From contig DHLY01000101.1 of the NCBI GenBank assembly GCA_002405525.1, positions 1-18,044 of the forward strand: a stretch of 18,044 bases of DNA, in the 5' to 3' direction. Shown here one piece after another: positions 6,883-14,171 of the stretch. Source of the DNA: Proteobacteria bacterium UBA4656. GTDB taxonomy: Bacteria; Pseudomonadota; Gammaproteobacteria; Xanthomonadales; Ahniellaceae. Under the pieces are notes generated by a model. It was not told the DNA's origin, searched no databases, and was given only the letters and a program-made list of their open reading frames with translations. The position numbers and the translations under genes are program-made. How positions within the stretch are numbered: position 1 is the first letter of the stretch; each line of letters starts with the position of its first letter.

Positions 6883-8391
6883 GTGAACGACATCCTGCTC
6901 GGCAAAGGCGAGCGCGAGGTGCACCTGCTCGGCAGGTACGCCAACCGCCACGGCCTCGTGGCCGGCGCCACCGGCACCGGCAAGTCGGTGTCGCTGATGG
7001 TGATGGCGGAGGGCTTCTCGCGACTCGGCGTGCCGGTGTTCCTGGCCGACGTGAAGGGCGATCTGGCCGGCCTGTGCCAGCCGGGCAGCGCGAGCGACCG
7101 GATCAAGGCGCGGATCGACAGGCTGGGGCTCGCCGACTGGGCGCCGGCCGCCAATCCGGTGGTGTTCTGGGACCTCTACGGCGCCAAGGGACACCCGGTG
7201 CGCGCCAGCGTGTCCGAGCTGGGCCCCACCCTGCTGGCAAGGATGCTGGAGATTAACGATACTCAGGAAGGCGTGCTGCAGGTTGGCTTCAGGGTCGCCG
7301 ACGACAACGGCCTGCTGCTGCTCGACCTCGACGACCTGCGCGCCCTGCTCGCGTTCCTCAGCGAGAACGCCAAGCAGGTCTCCGCGCAGTACGGACTGGT
7401 GAGCCCGCAGTCGATCGCCGCCATCCAGCGCGCGATCCTGCGCCTGGACAGCGGCGGTGGCGCGAAGTTCTTCGGCGAACCGGCGCTCGACCTGGCCGAC
7501 TTCATGCGCCAGGAGATGTCCGGGCGCGGCATCATCAACGTGCTCAGCGCCGAACAGTTGATCCTCAAACCGCGGCTGTATGCCACCTTCCTGCTGTGGA
7601 TGCTGTCGGAGCTGTTCGAGAACCTGCCCGAGGTCGGCGACCTGCCGCTGCCGAAACTGGTGTTCTTCTTCGACGAAGCCCACCTGTTGTTCACCGATGC
7701 CCCGCCGGCGCTCACCCAGCGCGTGGAGCAGGTGGTACGCCTGATCCGCTCCAAGGGCGTCGGCGTGTACTTCATCTCGCAGCTGCCCGACGACGTTCCG
7801 GATGCGATCCTGGGGCAGTTGGGAAACCGCGTCCAGCACGCGTTGCGCGCCTTCACCCCGCGCGACCAGAAGGCGGTGCGCACCGCGGCCGAGACCTTCC
7901 CGCCCAATCCATCGTTCAAGGTCGTCGACGCGATCACCCAGCTCGGGGTCGGCGAGGCACTGGTCACCACCCTTCAGGACGGCGGCGTGCCGCTGCCGGT
8001 GGAGCGCACCTTCATGGTGCCGCCGCGCTGTCGCATCGGCGCGATCACCGACGACGAGCGCGCCACGCTACGTGCGCGCTCGCCGGTGGGCGGCAAGTAC
8101 GATACCGCGCTGAACCGCGAGTCGGCCTACGAAATGCTGAACCGGCGCGCGGAACCGGCCGCCGCGCCGACACCGGCGCCAACGCCCGCTCCCGCGCCGG
8201 CACCCAACGCGCCGTCCGCGCAGGTACCGGCCGAAGGCGGCGTCAGCAGCACGGTCAAGGACTGGCTGTTCGGCACCAGGCGCCGCCAGGGCGCGATCGA
8301 GGCGATGGCGAAATCGACCATGCGCACGGTGGGCAACCAGCTGGGCCGGCAGATCCTGCGCGGCGTGCTGGGTGGTCTGACCCGACGTTGA
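6883..8391 (+). CDS. HerA/YjgR-type P-loop ATPase (DUF853 family)
   Basis: A 502-residue cytoplasmic ATPase of the HerA/FtsK-like group, the same length and layout as E. coli YjgR. The Walker A motif is GATGTGKS (28-35), followed by the conserved LADVKGDLAGL stretch (54-64) typical of DUF853. Walker B is LVFFFDEAHLLF (259-270), with the Asp-Glu pair at 264-265. VGVYFISQLPDDVPDAILGQLGNRVQHALRAFTP (293-326) holds the sensor and arginine region. Residues about 425-450 form a Pro-Ala-Thr linker, followed by a conserved-looking C-terminal tail (DWLFGTRRRQG and onwards). The precise cellular role of this family is unknown; DNA translocation is suggested by HerA relatives but no nuclease partner is encoded here. 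GTG start is fixed by AGGAGA. It is divergent from the lytic transglycosylase gene. Confidence 0.93.
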   Translation: MNDILLGKGEREVHLLGRYANRHGLVAGATGTGKSVSLMVMAEGFSRLGVPVFLADVKGDLAGLCQPGSASDRIKARIDRLGLADWAPAANPVVFWDLYGAKGHPVRASVSELGPTLLARMLEINDTQEGVLQVGFRVADDNGLLLLDLDDLRALLAFLSENAKQVSAQYGLVSPQSIAAIQRAILRLDSGGGAKFFGEPALDLADFMRQEMSGRGIINVLSAEQLILKPRLYATFLLWMLSELFENLPEVGDLPLPKLVFFFDEAHLLFTDAPPALTQRVEQVVRLIRSKGVGVYFISQLPDDVPDAILGQLGNRVQHALRAFTPRDQKAVRTAAETFPPNPSFKVVDAITQLGVGEALVTTLQDGGVPLPVERTFMVPPRCRIGAITDDERATLRARSPVGGKYDTALNRESAYEMLNRRAEPAAAPTPAPTPAPAPAPNAPSAQVPAEGGVSSTVKDWLFGTRRRQGAIEAMAKSTMRTVGNQLGRQILRGVLGGLTRR

Positions 8392-8437
8392 GGCAATCCC
8401 GCTCGCGGCGCGACCGGGGGCGCTGCACGATCGAAGG

Positions 8438-8466
8438 GTGTGGCGGCGCGCGCGCCGCCTCCACAC
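8438..8466. terminator. GC-rich hairpin in the convergent gap
   Basis: GTGTGGCGGCGCG folds back on CGCGCCGCCTCCACAC with a 3-nt bulge. It starts 46 nt past the ATPase stop and is the first of several hairpins in 8392-8635, between two convergent genes. No T-run follows. Confidence 0.4.
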
Positions 8467-8478
8467 AAGCAGGATGTT

Positions 8479-8504
8479 GAGAAAGTGCGTTCCTGCACTT
8501 TCTC
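8479..8504. terminator. Perfect 10-bp hairpin in the convergent gap
   Basis: Arms GAGAAAGTGC (8479-8488) and GCACTTTCTC (8495-8504) enclose a 6-nt loop (GTTCCT), and the stem can extend by one more T-A pair. It is the best candidate for a bidirectional terminator serving the convergent ATPase and DUF72 genes, although neither strand has a long T-run. Confidence 0.5.
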
Positions 8505-8543
8505 AGCGTCGCGAGTTCGGCATCGGTTCGTACTCCCTCTCGA

Positions 8544-8575
8544 CGAATCAATCAATCGCTTACGCGATCGATTCG
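8544..8575. repeat. Imperfect inverted repeat
   Basis: CGAATCAATCAATCGC and GCGATCGATTCG pair around TTAC, with a 4-nt unpaired AATC insertion in the left arm. This stretch is less GC-rich than its surroundings. Function unknown; it may add to the terminator cluster. Confidence 0.35.
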
Positions 8576-8600
8576 CGGGCGCGGCATCCCTGCCTCGCCC

Positions 8601-8628
8601 CAGCAGGGTGTTCATCAACACGCTGCTG
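8601..8628 (-). terminator. Hairpin just past the DUF72 stop codon
   Basis: CAGCAGGGTGTT and AACACGCTGCTG form a 12-bp stem with one mismatch and a 4-nt loop. On the minus strand it starts 7 nt beyond the DUF72 stop. A second small hairpin, CTGAGG-CA-CCTCAG (8626-8639), overlaps it and includes that stop codon. There is no T-tract. Confidence 0.45.
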
Positions 8629-8635
8629 AGGCACC

Positions 8636-9529
8636 TCAGTCGAATAGCCCGCCCTGCACCGTCACCGGCGGTTCGGCTTCGCCGGGAAACGGGGCCAGCG
8701 GCGGCAGCGCGGGCAATGGCGCGCGCAGCATGCTGTGGAAGCGCCGCGCGAGGTGCGGAGCCGCCGCATCGTCGGGCGTGTGGGTGAAGAAGTAGACCTC
8801 GCGCCCGGAGGCCAGCCACTCGCCGACCGGCCCCACCCAGCGCGCCAGCGCGGACTCCGACGCTTCGATCCGGTTGCGGCCGACGAAGCGCACGAAGGCC
8901 GGGCCCGTGGGCGCGGCCGCGCGCCAGGGCAGACGCGGCTTGCGCGACTGCGCCTGCGCGGTGCTGGCGTCCGATGCCTCGGCGCTGAACACGTCGGCGG
9001 TGTCGAAGTTGCAGCGCGCGGCGCCGTGGGCGGCGAGCAGGGCATCGAAGGCCGCTTCCGCCGGACCGTCGTCATAGAGACCTGCATGGCGCACCTCGAC
9101 CGCGCAGGGGAGGCCGCGAGGCAGCGCCCCGAGGAAGCGGTCGAGGTCGTCGAGATGGCGCGGCCCGAAGCCGGGCCCGAGCTGCAGCAGCAGCGGGCCG
9201 AGCCGCTCGGGCAGCAACGCCATCAGGCGCAGGAAAGCATCCGTCTCGCGCTGCGCGCCCACCAGTTGACGCTCGTGGGTCACCGCTCGCGGAAACTTGA
9301 AGCAGAATCGGAACCCGGGCGGCGCCTCGGCGGCCCAGCGGCGCACCGTGGCCTCCGAAGGCAGTCCGTAGAACGTGGCATTCCCCTCCACGGTGCCGAA
9401 CACCCGCGCGTACTGCGGCAGGAAATCCTCGCGGCGCGCGGCGCGGGTGTAGAGCGAACCGCGCCATCCCTCGAAGGCCCACACCGGGCAGCCGAGGCGC
9501 AGCGCGCCGGGTGGACGCATCGTGTGCAT
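8636..9529 (-). CDS. DUF72 (YecE-type) family protein
   Basis: A 297-residue protein of the DUF72 family, whose members have a TIM-barrel-like fold and no firmly assigned reaction. The N-terminal [17 protein letters not shown] (11-27) matches the family's first strand signature, [12 protein letters not shown] (48-59) is its VExNxTFYxLPS-type motif, and [13 protein letters not shown] (75-87) is the usual F-K-P-x-x-TH segment. Later AFVRFVGRN and [17 protein letters not shown] match the C-terminal family motifs. The length is at the upper end because of an insert ([20 protein letters not shown]). ATG at 9529 is chosen; M4 at 9520 is also possible and neither has a strong ribosome binding site. 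The gene is divergent from greB, only 54 nt apart, and convergent with the ATPase gene. Confidence 0.92.
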   Translation of the reverse strand: MHTMRPPGALRLGCPVWAFEGWRGSLYTRAARREDFLPQYARVFGTVEGNATFYGLPSEATVRRWAAEAPPGFRFCFKFPRAVTHERQLVGAQRETDAFLRLMALLPERLGPLLLQLGPGFGPRHLDDLDRFLGALPRGLPCAVEVRHAGLYDDGPAEAAFDALLAAHGAARCNFDTADVFSAEASDASTAQAQSRKPRLPWRAAAPTGPAFVRFVGRNRIEASESALARWVGPVGEWLASGREVYFFTHTPDDAAAPHLARRFHSMLRAPLPALPPLAPFPGEAEPPVTVQGGLFD

Positions 9530-9583
9530 CGCGGCACTCTGGCACGGCCCGCGCGCACCTCGCGTGGAAGCCCGCAACCGCCC

Positions 9584-10096
9584 ATGCCCCGCTGGCGCCC
9601 GCCCGTCGAACACGGCACTGCCCTGATCACCCCCGAAGGCCAGCGGCGCCTGAAGGCCGAACTGGAGCACCTCTGGCGCCAACGGAGGCCCGAGGTGGTG
9701 CGCGCGCTCGCCGCCGCAGCGGCGGAGGGCGACCGCTCGGAAAACGCCGAGTACACCTATCGCAAGCGGCAACTGGCAGACCTCGACCGCCGCGTGCGCT
9801 ATCTGAGCAAACGCCTGAGCGCACTCAAGGTCGTGCAGGAGCCGCCCGCCGATCCGCTGGCGATCTTCTTCGGCGCCTGGCTGCGGCTGGAGGACGAGTC
9901 TGGGCGCGAGCACCGCTATCGCATCGTCGGCCCCGACGAGACCGACGCCGCCGCCGGCCACATCAGCGTCGATTCGCCGCTGGCCCGGGCCCTGCTTCGG
10001 CATCGGGTGGATGAAGAGGTGGCGGTCGAACTGCCGCTGGGCCGCACGCTGTTCGTGGTGCTGGCGGTGAGCTACGCCGGCCCCGCGGATGCCTGA
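9584..10096 (+). CDS. greB: Transcript cleavage factor GreB
   Basis: A 170-residue Gre factor. It enters the RNA polymerase secondary channel and stimulates cleavage of backtracked RNA, rescuing stalled transcription. The N-terminal coiled coil spans about 14-85, with the acidic tip [17 protein letters not shown] (48-64; D50 and E53 are the Mg-coordinating residues). [13 protein letters not shown] (69-81) is the segment that marks GreB as opposed to GreA. The C-terminal FKBP-like domain covers about 90-165. It begins [13 protein letters not shown] after a 13-residue lead, slightly longer than E. coli GreB (158 residues). ATG at 9584 is the only sensible start; the upstream part of the same open frame is antisense to DUF72. 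No strong ribosome binding site is visible. Confidence 0.96.
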   Translation: MPRWRPPVEHGTALITPEGQRRLKAELEHLWRQRRPEVVRALAAAAAEGDRSENAEYTYRKRQLADLDRRVRYLSKRLSALKVVQEPPADPLAIFFGAWLRLEDESGREHRYRIVGPDETDAAAGHISVDSPLARALLRHRVDEEVAVELPLGRTLFVVLAVSYAGPADA

Positions 10097-10112
10097 AGGG
10101 AAACCCCACCGT

Positions 10113-10133
10113 CCGCCGGCGACGGACCGGCGG
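10113..10133 (+). terminator. Short hairpin downstream of greB
   Basis: A perfect 7-bp stem (CCGCCGG/CCGGCGG) with a 7-nt loop, 16 nt past the greB stop, without a T-run. The rest of the 10097-10263 gap holds a second small GGGGC/GCCCC inverted repeat near 10155 and no gene that I can support. Confidence 0.35.
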
Positions 10134-10263
10134 GACCGGCGCGGGAGGCACGGTCGACGCCCATGGGGCGCGGAGCCCCGTTCGCGGCCGGCACAGGCCA
10201 CTGCCGTCTTCCGCCTCTCCGGCCGCCCAGGCGCAGGGAGCGTCCGGGGTGTAGTCTCGGATC

Positions 10264-10830
10264 ATGAGCAGCCGGAAACCCGCCCATACGACCGCGCCGC
10301 CCACCGCCGCGCTTCGCGACCCCGACGCGCCGGCCGCTGCATCGGGGCGTGTCGGGGCGGCTTCGCGCCGGCCGGCTGCGGTCGAGGTTTCGGTGTCCTG
10401 GGGTGTTCCCGCCGACGGCCTGCCCGACGAGAAGCTGTTCCGGGAGTGGGTCGCCGCCGCGGTGGGGCGCCAACGGGCCGCCGCCGAGGTGTCGCTGCGG
10501 ATCGTCGACGCTGCCGAAGGCCAGGCGCTCAACCTGCAGTACCGGCACCGCGACTACGCCACCAACGTGCTGTCTTTTCCGGCCGACCTGCCGACCGGCC
10601 TCGGGATCCCCCTGCTCGGCGACCTGGTGCTGTGCGCGCCGGTGATCGCCAGCGAGGCGCTGGCGCAGGGCAAGACCGTCCTCGAGCACTGGGCGCACCT
10701 GACCGTCCACGGCACCCTGCACCTGCTGGGGCACGTGCATGAAACCCCGGTCGAGGCCCGGGACATGGAAGCGCTCGAAGTCCAGGTCCTTGAAAAACTT
10801 GGAATTCCGGACCCCTACGTGGCGCGCTGA
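10264..10830 (+). CDS. ybeY: Endoribonuclease YbeY (rRNA maturation factor)
   Basis: A 188-residue member of the UPF0054 family, a zinc metalloprotein that acts in 16S rRNA 3'-end maturation and ribosome quality control. The zinc-binding motif H-x3-H-x5-H is intact: H149, H153 and H159 in HLTVHGTLHLLGHVHE. YATNVLSFPADLP (98-110) and LLGDLVLC (117-124) are the other family signatures. The catalytic core starts near residue 40 (VEVSVSW). The first 40 residues are an Ala-Pro-Arg rich extension absent from typical YbeY (about 155 residues), but no in-frame ATG, GTG or TTG offers a shorter start. A weak TAGTCT hexamer 7-12 nt before the ATG would imply a nearly leaderless mRNA. It is followed 77 nt later by corC, the usual partner, but the expected upstream PhoH-like gene is replaced by greB. 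Confidence 0.94.
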   Translation: MSSRKPAHTTAPPTAALRDPDAPAAASGRVGAASRRPAAVEVSVSWGVPADGLPDEKLFREWVAAAVGRQRAAAEVSLRIVDAAEGQALNLQYRHRDYATNVLSFPADLPTGLGIPLLGDLVLCAPVIASEALAQGKTVLEHWAHLTVHGTLHLLGHVHETPVEARDMEALEVQVLEKLGIPDPYVAR

Positions 10831-10863
10831 CGCGGGCGACATGGGATCGCCGCGGGCCTGCGA

Positions 10864-10869
10864 TACACT
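10864..10869 (+). promoter_or_regulatory. Possible -10 box (TACACT) for corC
   Basis: GATACACTTTCGG contains TACACT, a fair -10 hexamer 38 nt before the corC ATG, giving a leader of about 32 nt. No clear -35 is visible. It would allow corC to be transcribed independently of ybeY. Confidence 0.3.
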
Positions 10870-10907
10870 TTCGGCTTCTTCCGTCCGAGGCGCCATCCCA
10901 ACCCGCA

Positions 10908-11756
10908 ATGAACGAGGACCCGAGTAGCAGCGGTTCCGGGCATCGATCCTGGCTCGACCGCCTGACCCAGGCGCTCACCGGCGAACCCCGGAACCGCGAA
11001 GAACTGCTGGAGGAACTGCGCAACGCGCAGGCCAACGGCCTCATGACGCCCGACACGCTGGCCATGATGGAGGGTGCGATCGCGGTGTCCGACCAGATGG
11101 TCGCCGACGTCATGGTGCCCCGCGCGCAGATGGTCACCGTGCCGGTCGACGCGCCACTGCCCGAGATCCTGCGGATCGTGGTCGACAGCGGCCACTCGCG
11201 TTTCCCCGTCACCGGCGAGAACCGCGACGAGATCGTGGGGGTGCTGCTGGCCAAGGACCTGCTCAAGGGTTTCGTCGAAGGCGGATCGCGCTGCGACGTG
11301 AAGGGCATGCTGCGCGCAGTGACCTGGATCCCCGAATCGAAGCGGCTCAACGAGCTGCTCAAGGACTTCCGCGCCAACCGCCAGCACATGGCGGTCGTGG
11401 TCGACGAGTTCGGCGGCGTCGCCGGACTGGTGACGATCGAGGACGTCCTGGAGGAGATCGTCGGCGACATTTCCGACGAGCACGACGAGGACGAGGCCGC
11501 CGGCCGCATCGTGGCGCAACCCGACGGTCGCTTCCTGGTCGCCGCATTGACTCCGATCGACGAGTTCAACGAACGCTTCGGCACCGGTTTCCCGGACGAC
11601 GAATTCGACACCGTGGGCGGGCTGGTCACCGCCGCACATGGACACCTTCCCGCACCCGGCGAGTCGATCGCGCTGGAGGGTATCGAATTCAAGGTCGCGC
11701 GCGCCGACAGCCGACGCCTGCAGCAGCTCGCCGTCCGCCTGCCGGCGAAAGCCTGA
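10908..11756 (+). CDS. corC: CorC/HlyC-family CBS-domain protein (YbeX type)
   Basis: A 282-residue soluble protein of the CorC type, linked in other bacteria to magnesium and cobalt efflux and, for YbeX, to ribosome-related stress. After a polar N-terminus, VADVMVPRAQMVTVP (65-79) opens a pair of CBS domains (about 65-125 and 130-187; VVVDEFGGVAGLVTIEDVLEEIVGDI is the second signature). The C-terminal CorC/HlyC transporter-associated domain covers about 200-280 (VGGLVTAAHGHLPAPGE). It lacks the DUF21 membrane domain, as expected of CorC proper. ATG at 10908 is preceded by no obvious ribosome binding site. The stop TGA touches the ATG of the next gene without a gap, so the two are probably co-translated. 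Confidence 0.95.
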   Translation: MNEDPSSSGSGHRSWLDRLTQALTGEPRNREELLEELRNAQANGLMTPDTLAMMEGAIAVSDQMVADVMVPRAQMVTVPVDAPLPEILRIVVDSGHSRFPVTGENRDEIVGVLLAKDLLKGFVEGGSRCDVKGMLRAVTWIPESKRLNELLKDFRANRQHMAVVVDEFGGVAGLVTIEDVLEEIVGDISDEHDEDEAAGRIVAQPDGRFLVAALTPIDEFNERFGTGFPDDEFDTVGGLVTAAHGHLPAPGESIALEGIEFKVARADSRRLQQLAVRLPAKA

Positions 11757-13046
11757 ATGCGCGCGCTCGCGCCGCGCAGGGGCGATCCGCGAGCGGGGCA
11801 GCCTCCGGTGAGCACCACGCGACGGGGCGCGCACCGGTGGCTGGGCGCGCTGATCCTGCTGCTGGGTGCGGCGGGCGCCGACGCGCGGCCCGCCACCTGG
11901 ACCCCGGGCCAGCCCGGGGAATCGCTGGAGGTCTCGCTGGTCACGGTCGGGCCCGGCGAGGTCTACTGGCAGCGCTTCGGCCACAACGCACTCCGCGTCC
12001 GAGATGCCGCCAGCGGCGCCGAGGCGCTCTACAACTACGGCATCTTCGACTTCGCCGAGGAGAATTTCTTCCTCAGGTTCCTGCGCGGCGAGATGACCTA
12101 CGAGCTTGCCGCGCGGCGCCCTGCCGACGACCTCGGCCAGTATCGCGCCGAGGGGCGGCAAGTGATCGAGCAGGCGCTGAACCTCTCGCCCACGCAGCGC
12201 CTCGAACTGGCTCGTTACCTCGCTTGGAACACGCGGCCGGAAAACCGCAAGTACCGCTACGACTACTTTCTCGCCAATTGCTCGACGAAAGTCCGCGACG
12301 CGCTCGACGCCGCGCTGGGCGGTGCGTTGCGCGCGTCCACCGACGGCCGCTCGCGCGGCTATACCCTGCGTATGCACGCACTGCGCCTGACCTCGCCCGA
12401 CTTGCCGGTCTACCTCGGCGTGCACGCGGGACTCGGGCCCACGACCGACCAGCCGGTGGACTTCTGGGACGAGATGTTCGTGCCGATGGAGGTCGCGCGC
12501 CACGTGCGCGACGTGCGTGTGCGCGACGACGCCGACGCCGAGGTGCCACTGGTCGCCGCCGAGGCGGTGCTGCTGAAGGGCCGGGTGCCCGAACCCGCCG
12601 CACCGCCGGGCTGGATCTGGCGCTTCCTCGCGCTGGGCCTGGCGCTGGCCGCCGTGCTGCGCTGGCTGGGCCGCGGCAACGGTGCGCGCCGACGCGGCTT
12701 CGGCGCGCTGGCTGGCGTGCTGTGGCTGCTGTGCGGGATCGGCGGCCTGCTCTTGCTGTTCCTGTGGTTCGGCACCGCGCATCACGCCACTTGGCGCAAT
12801 GCGAATCTCGCCCTGTTCAACCCGCTGTGCCTCGCCCTGCTGCCCGCCGCGTGGCGGGCCCTGCGCGGGCGGGCGCCGGCATCGCGCGCCGCCACATGGA
12901 TCGCCGCCGCGGTCGCGTCCACGGCATTTCTCGCCTGGTTATGGCTGGTGCTTCCCGGACATCGACAGGACACGCTGGACTGGATTGCGCTGTGGCTGCC
13001 GGTGCACTTCGCGGCCTGGCGCGCCCTGCGCAGGCCGGCCGGCTGA
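11757..13046 (+). CDS. DUF4105 / Lnb N-terminal-like periplasmic domain with C-terminal membrane helices
   Basis: A 429-residue protein with an N-terminal signal (LGALILLLGAAGADA, about 29-43), a DUF4105 domain (about 48-250) and roughly five C-terminal membrane helices (287-304, 317-338, 351-368, 380-399, 408-422). DUF4105 resembles the N-terminal domain of Lnb-type proteins and is thought to be papain-like; the conserved RFGHNALRV (His76) and DYFLANCSTKVRD (Cys175) are visible and could be a catalytic His-Cys pair. EALYNYGIFDF (89-99) is another family signature. It starts directly at the corC stop; the alternative GTG at 11808 would give a tidier 27-residue signal peptide. In E. coli the corC homologue is followed by lnt, which is absent here. 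Whether this protein processes lipoproteins is unknown; I infer only an envelope enzyme. Confidence 0.88.
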   Translation: MRALAPRRGDPRAGQPPVSTTRRGAHRWLGALILLLGAAGADARPATWTPGQPGESLEVSLVTVGPGEVYWQRFGHNALRVRDAASGAEALYNYGIFDFAEENFFLRFLRGEMTYELAARRPADDLGQYRAEGRQVIEQALNLSPTQRLELARYLAWNTRPENRKYRYDYFLANCSTKVRDALDAALGGALRASTDGRSRGYTLRMHALRLTSPDLPVYLGVHAGLGPTTDQPVDFWDEMFVPMEVARHVRDVRVRDDADAEVPLVAAEAVLLKGRVPEPAAPPGWIWRFLALGLALAAVLRWLGRGNGARRRGFGALAGVLWLLCGIGGLLLLFLWFGTAHHATWRNANLALFNPLCLALLPAAWRALRGRAPASRAATWIAAAVASTAFLAWLWLVLPGHRQDTLDWIALWLPVHFAAWRALRRPAG

Positions 13047-13108
13047 CGCGGTCCGTTGCGACCGCGGTCGTCGGCGCGCATGATGGCGCCGCGCCATGCG
13101 GAGGCCCG

Positions 13109-14143
13109 ATGGACATCACGATCGCCCAGCGTCCCGACCAGCCCCCGGCCGCAATCGCCCCGCCGCGCGAACCCATGGTGGTCAACTGCGCGGCCTACGA
13201 TCGCCACGGCCGGCGCCTGCCCGGCATCACGCTCGACCAGATCAGCGACGTGCTGGCCGAACCGGACACCTTCGTGTGGGTCGGCGTGCACGAACCCGAC
13301 GAGCCGCTGCTGGAGAAACTGCAGGAGGAGTTCGACCTGCACGACCTGGCGGTGGAGGACGCCCACCACGCCCACCAGCGGCCGAAGATCGAGGTCTACG
13401 GCGACTCGCTGTTCATCGCCGTCCACACCGCCCAGGAGGTGAAGTGCAACCTCGCCTTCGGCGAAACCCACATCTTCCTGGGGCGACGGTACCTGCTGAC
13501 CGTCCGCCATGGGGCATCGCTGTCCTACCAGCCCGCGCGCCATCGCTGCGAGCGCGAGCCGGAGATGCTCGCCCTCGGCCCCAGCTACGCGCTGTATGCC
13601 GTGCTCGACTACGTCGTCGACAACTTCCTGCCGATCACCCAGGCGTTCCGCGGTGAACTGGAGGAACTGGAGGAGGCGATCTTCCACCAGTCGTTCGACC
13701 GCCGGACCATCCAGCGCCTGTATGAGCTGAAGAAGGAACTGGTCACCCTGCGACTCGCCATCGCACCGATGCAGGACATCCTCAACCAGTTGATGCGACT
13801 GCACCCGGGAATGGTCCGCGACGAGGTGCGGGTGTTCTTCCGCGACGTGTTCGACCACGCAACGCGGGTCAAGGAGGCGTGCGACACGATGGGGGAGATG
13901 CTCTCGGCCGCGATGAGCGTCAACCTCGCCATGGTCACCGTCGGCCAGAACGAGGTGGTCAAGAAGCTCGCCGGCTGGGCCGGCATCATCGCGTTTCCCA
14001 CCCTGATCGCCAGCATCTACGGGATGAATTTCGAGAAGATGCCCGAACTCGGCTGGACGCTCGGCTATCCTCTGGCGCTGGTCACCATGTTCGGGGTGTC
14101 GGCACTGTTGTTCTGGCGGTTGCGGAAGTCGGGCTGGCTTTGA
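13109..14143 (+). CDS. corA: CorA-family magnesium/cobalt transporter
   Basis: A 344-residue member of the CorA/MIT family, a homopentameric inner-membrane channel for Mg2+ and Co2+. The large cytoplasmic N-terminal domain (about 23-285) ends in the long stalk helix; two membrane helices follow (about 286-304 and 320-337). The selectivity motif YGMN is at 304-307, followed by the FEKMPEL loop expected of true CorA. VEDAHHAHQRPKIEVYGDSLFI (about 86-107) is the conserved regulatory-domain segment. ATG at 13109 has GGAGG 4 nt upstream, slightly short spacing; M23 is an alternative but has no ribosome binding site. It lies 62 nt after the DUF4105 gene in the same direction, and its end is 28 nt from a convergent peptidase gene. 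Pairing with corC suggests divalent cation homeostasis. Confidence 0.96.
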   Translation: MDITIAQRPDQPPAAIAPPREPMVVNCAAYDRHGRRLPGITLDQISDVLAEPDTFVWVGVHEPDEPLLEKLQEEFDLHDLAVEDAHHAHQRPKIEVYGDSLFIAVHTAQEVKCNLAFGETHIFLGRRYLLTVRHGASLSYQPARHRCEREPEMLALGPSYALYAVLDYVVDNFLPITQAFRGELEELEEAIFHQSFDRRTIQRLYELKKELVTLRLAIAPMQDILNQLMRLHPGMVRDEVRVFFRDVFDHATRVKEACDTMGEMLSAAMSVNLAMVTVGQNEVVKKLAGWAGIIAFPTLIASIYGMNFEKMPELGWTLGYPLALVTMFGVSALLFWRLRKSGWL

Positions 14144-14171
14144 AGAGCAGGGCCCAGAGCCCCGCCACACC

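Noticed and set aside
8158..8235. Pro-Ala-Thr repeats in the YjgR-type ATPase as a tandem DNA repeat
   Set aside because: Units are irregular at the DNA level; it is an ordinary flexible protein linker, also seen in related proteins.
8438..8787. Small open frames in and beyond the 8392-8635 gap
   Set aside because: They run through hairpins and into DUF72 antisense, without coding bias or a ribosome binding site.
10815..14170. Long minus-strand open frames opposite corC, DUF4105 and corA
   Set aside because: These are antisense shadows of recognised genes, His/Gln/Arg-rich and without motifs.
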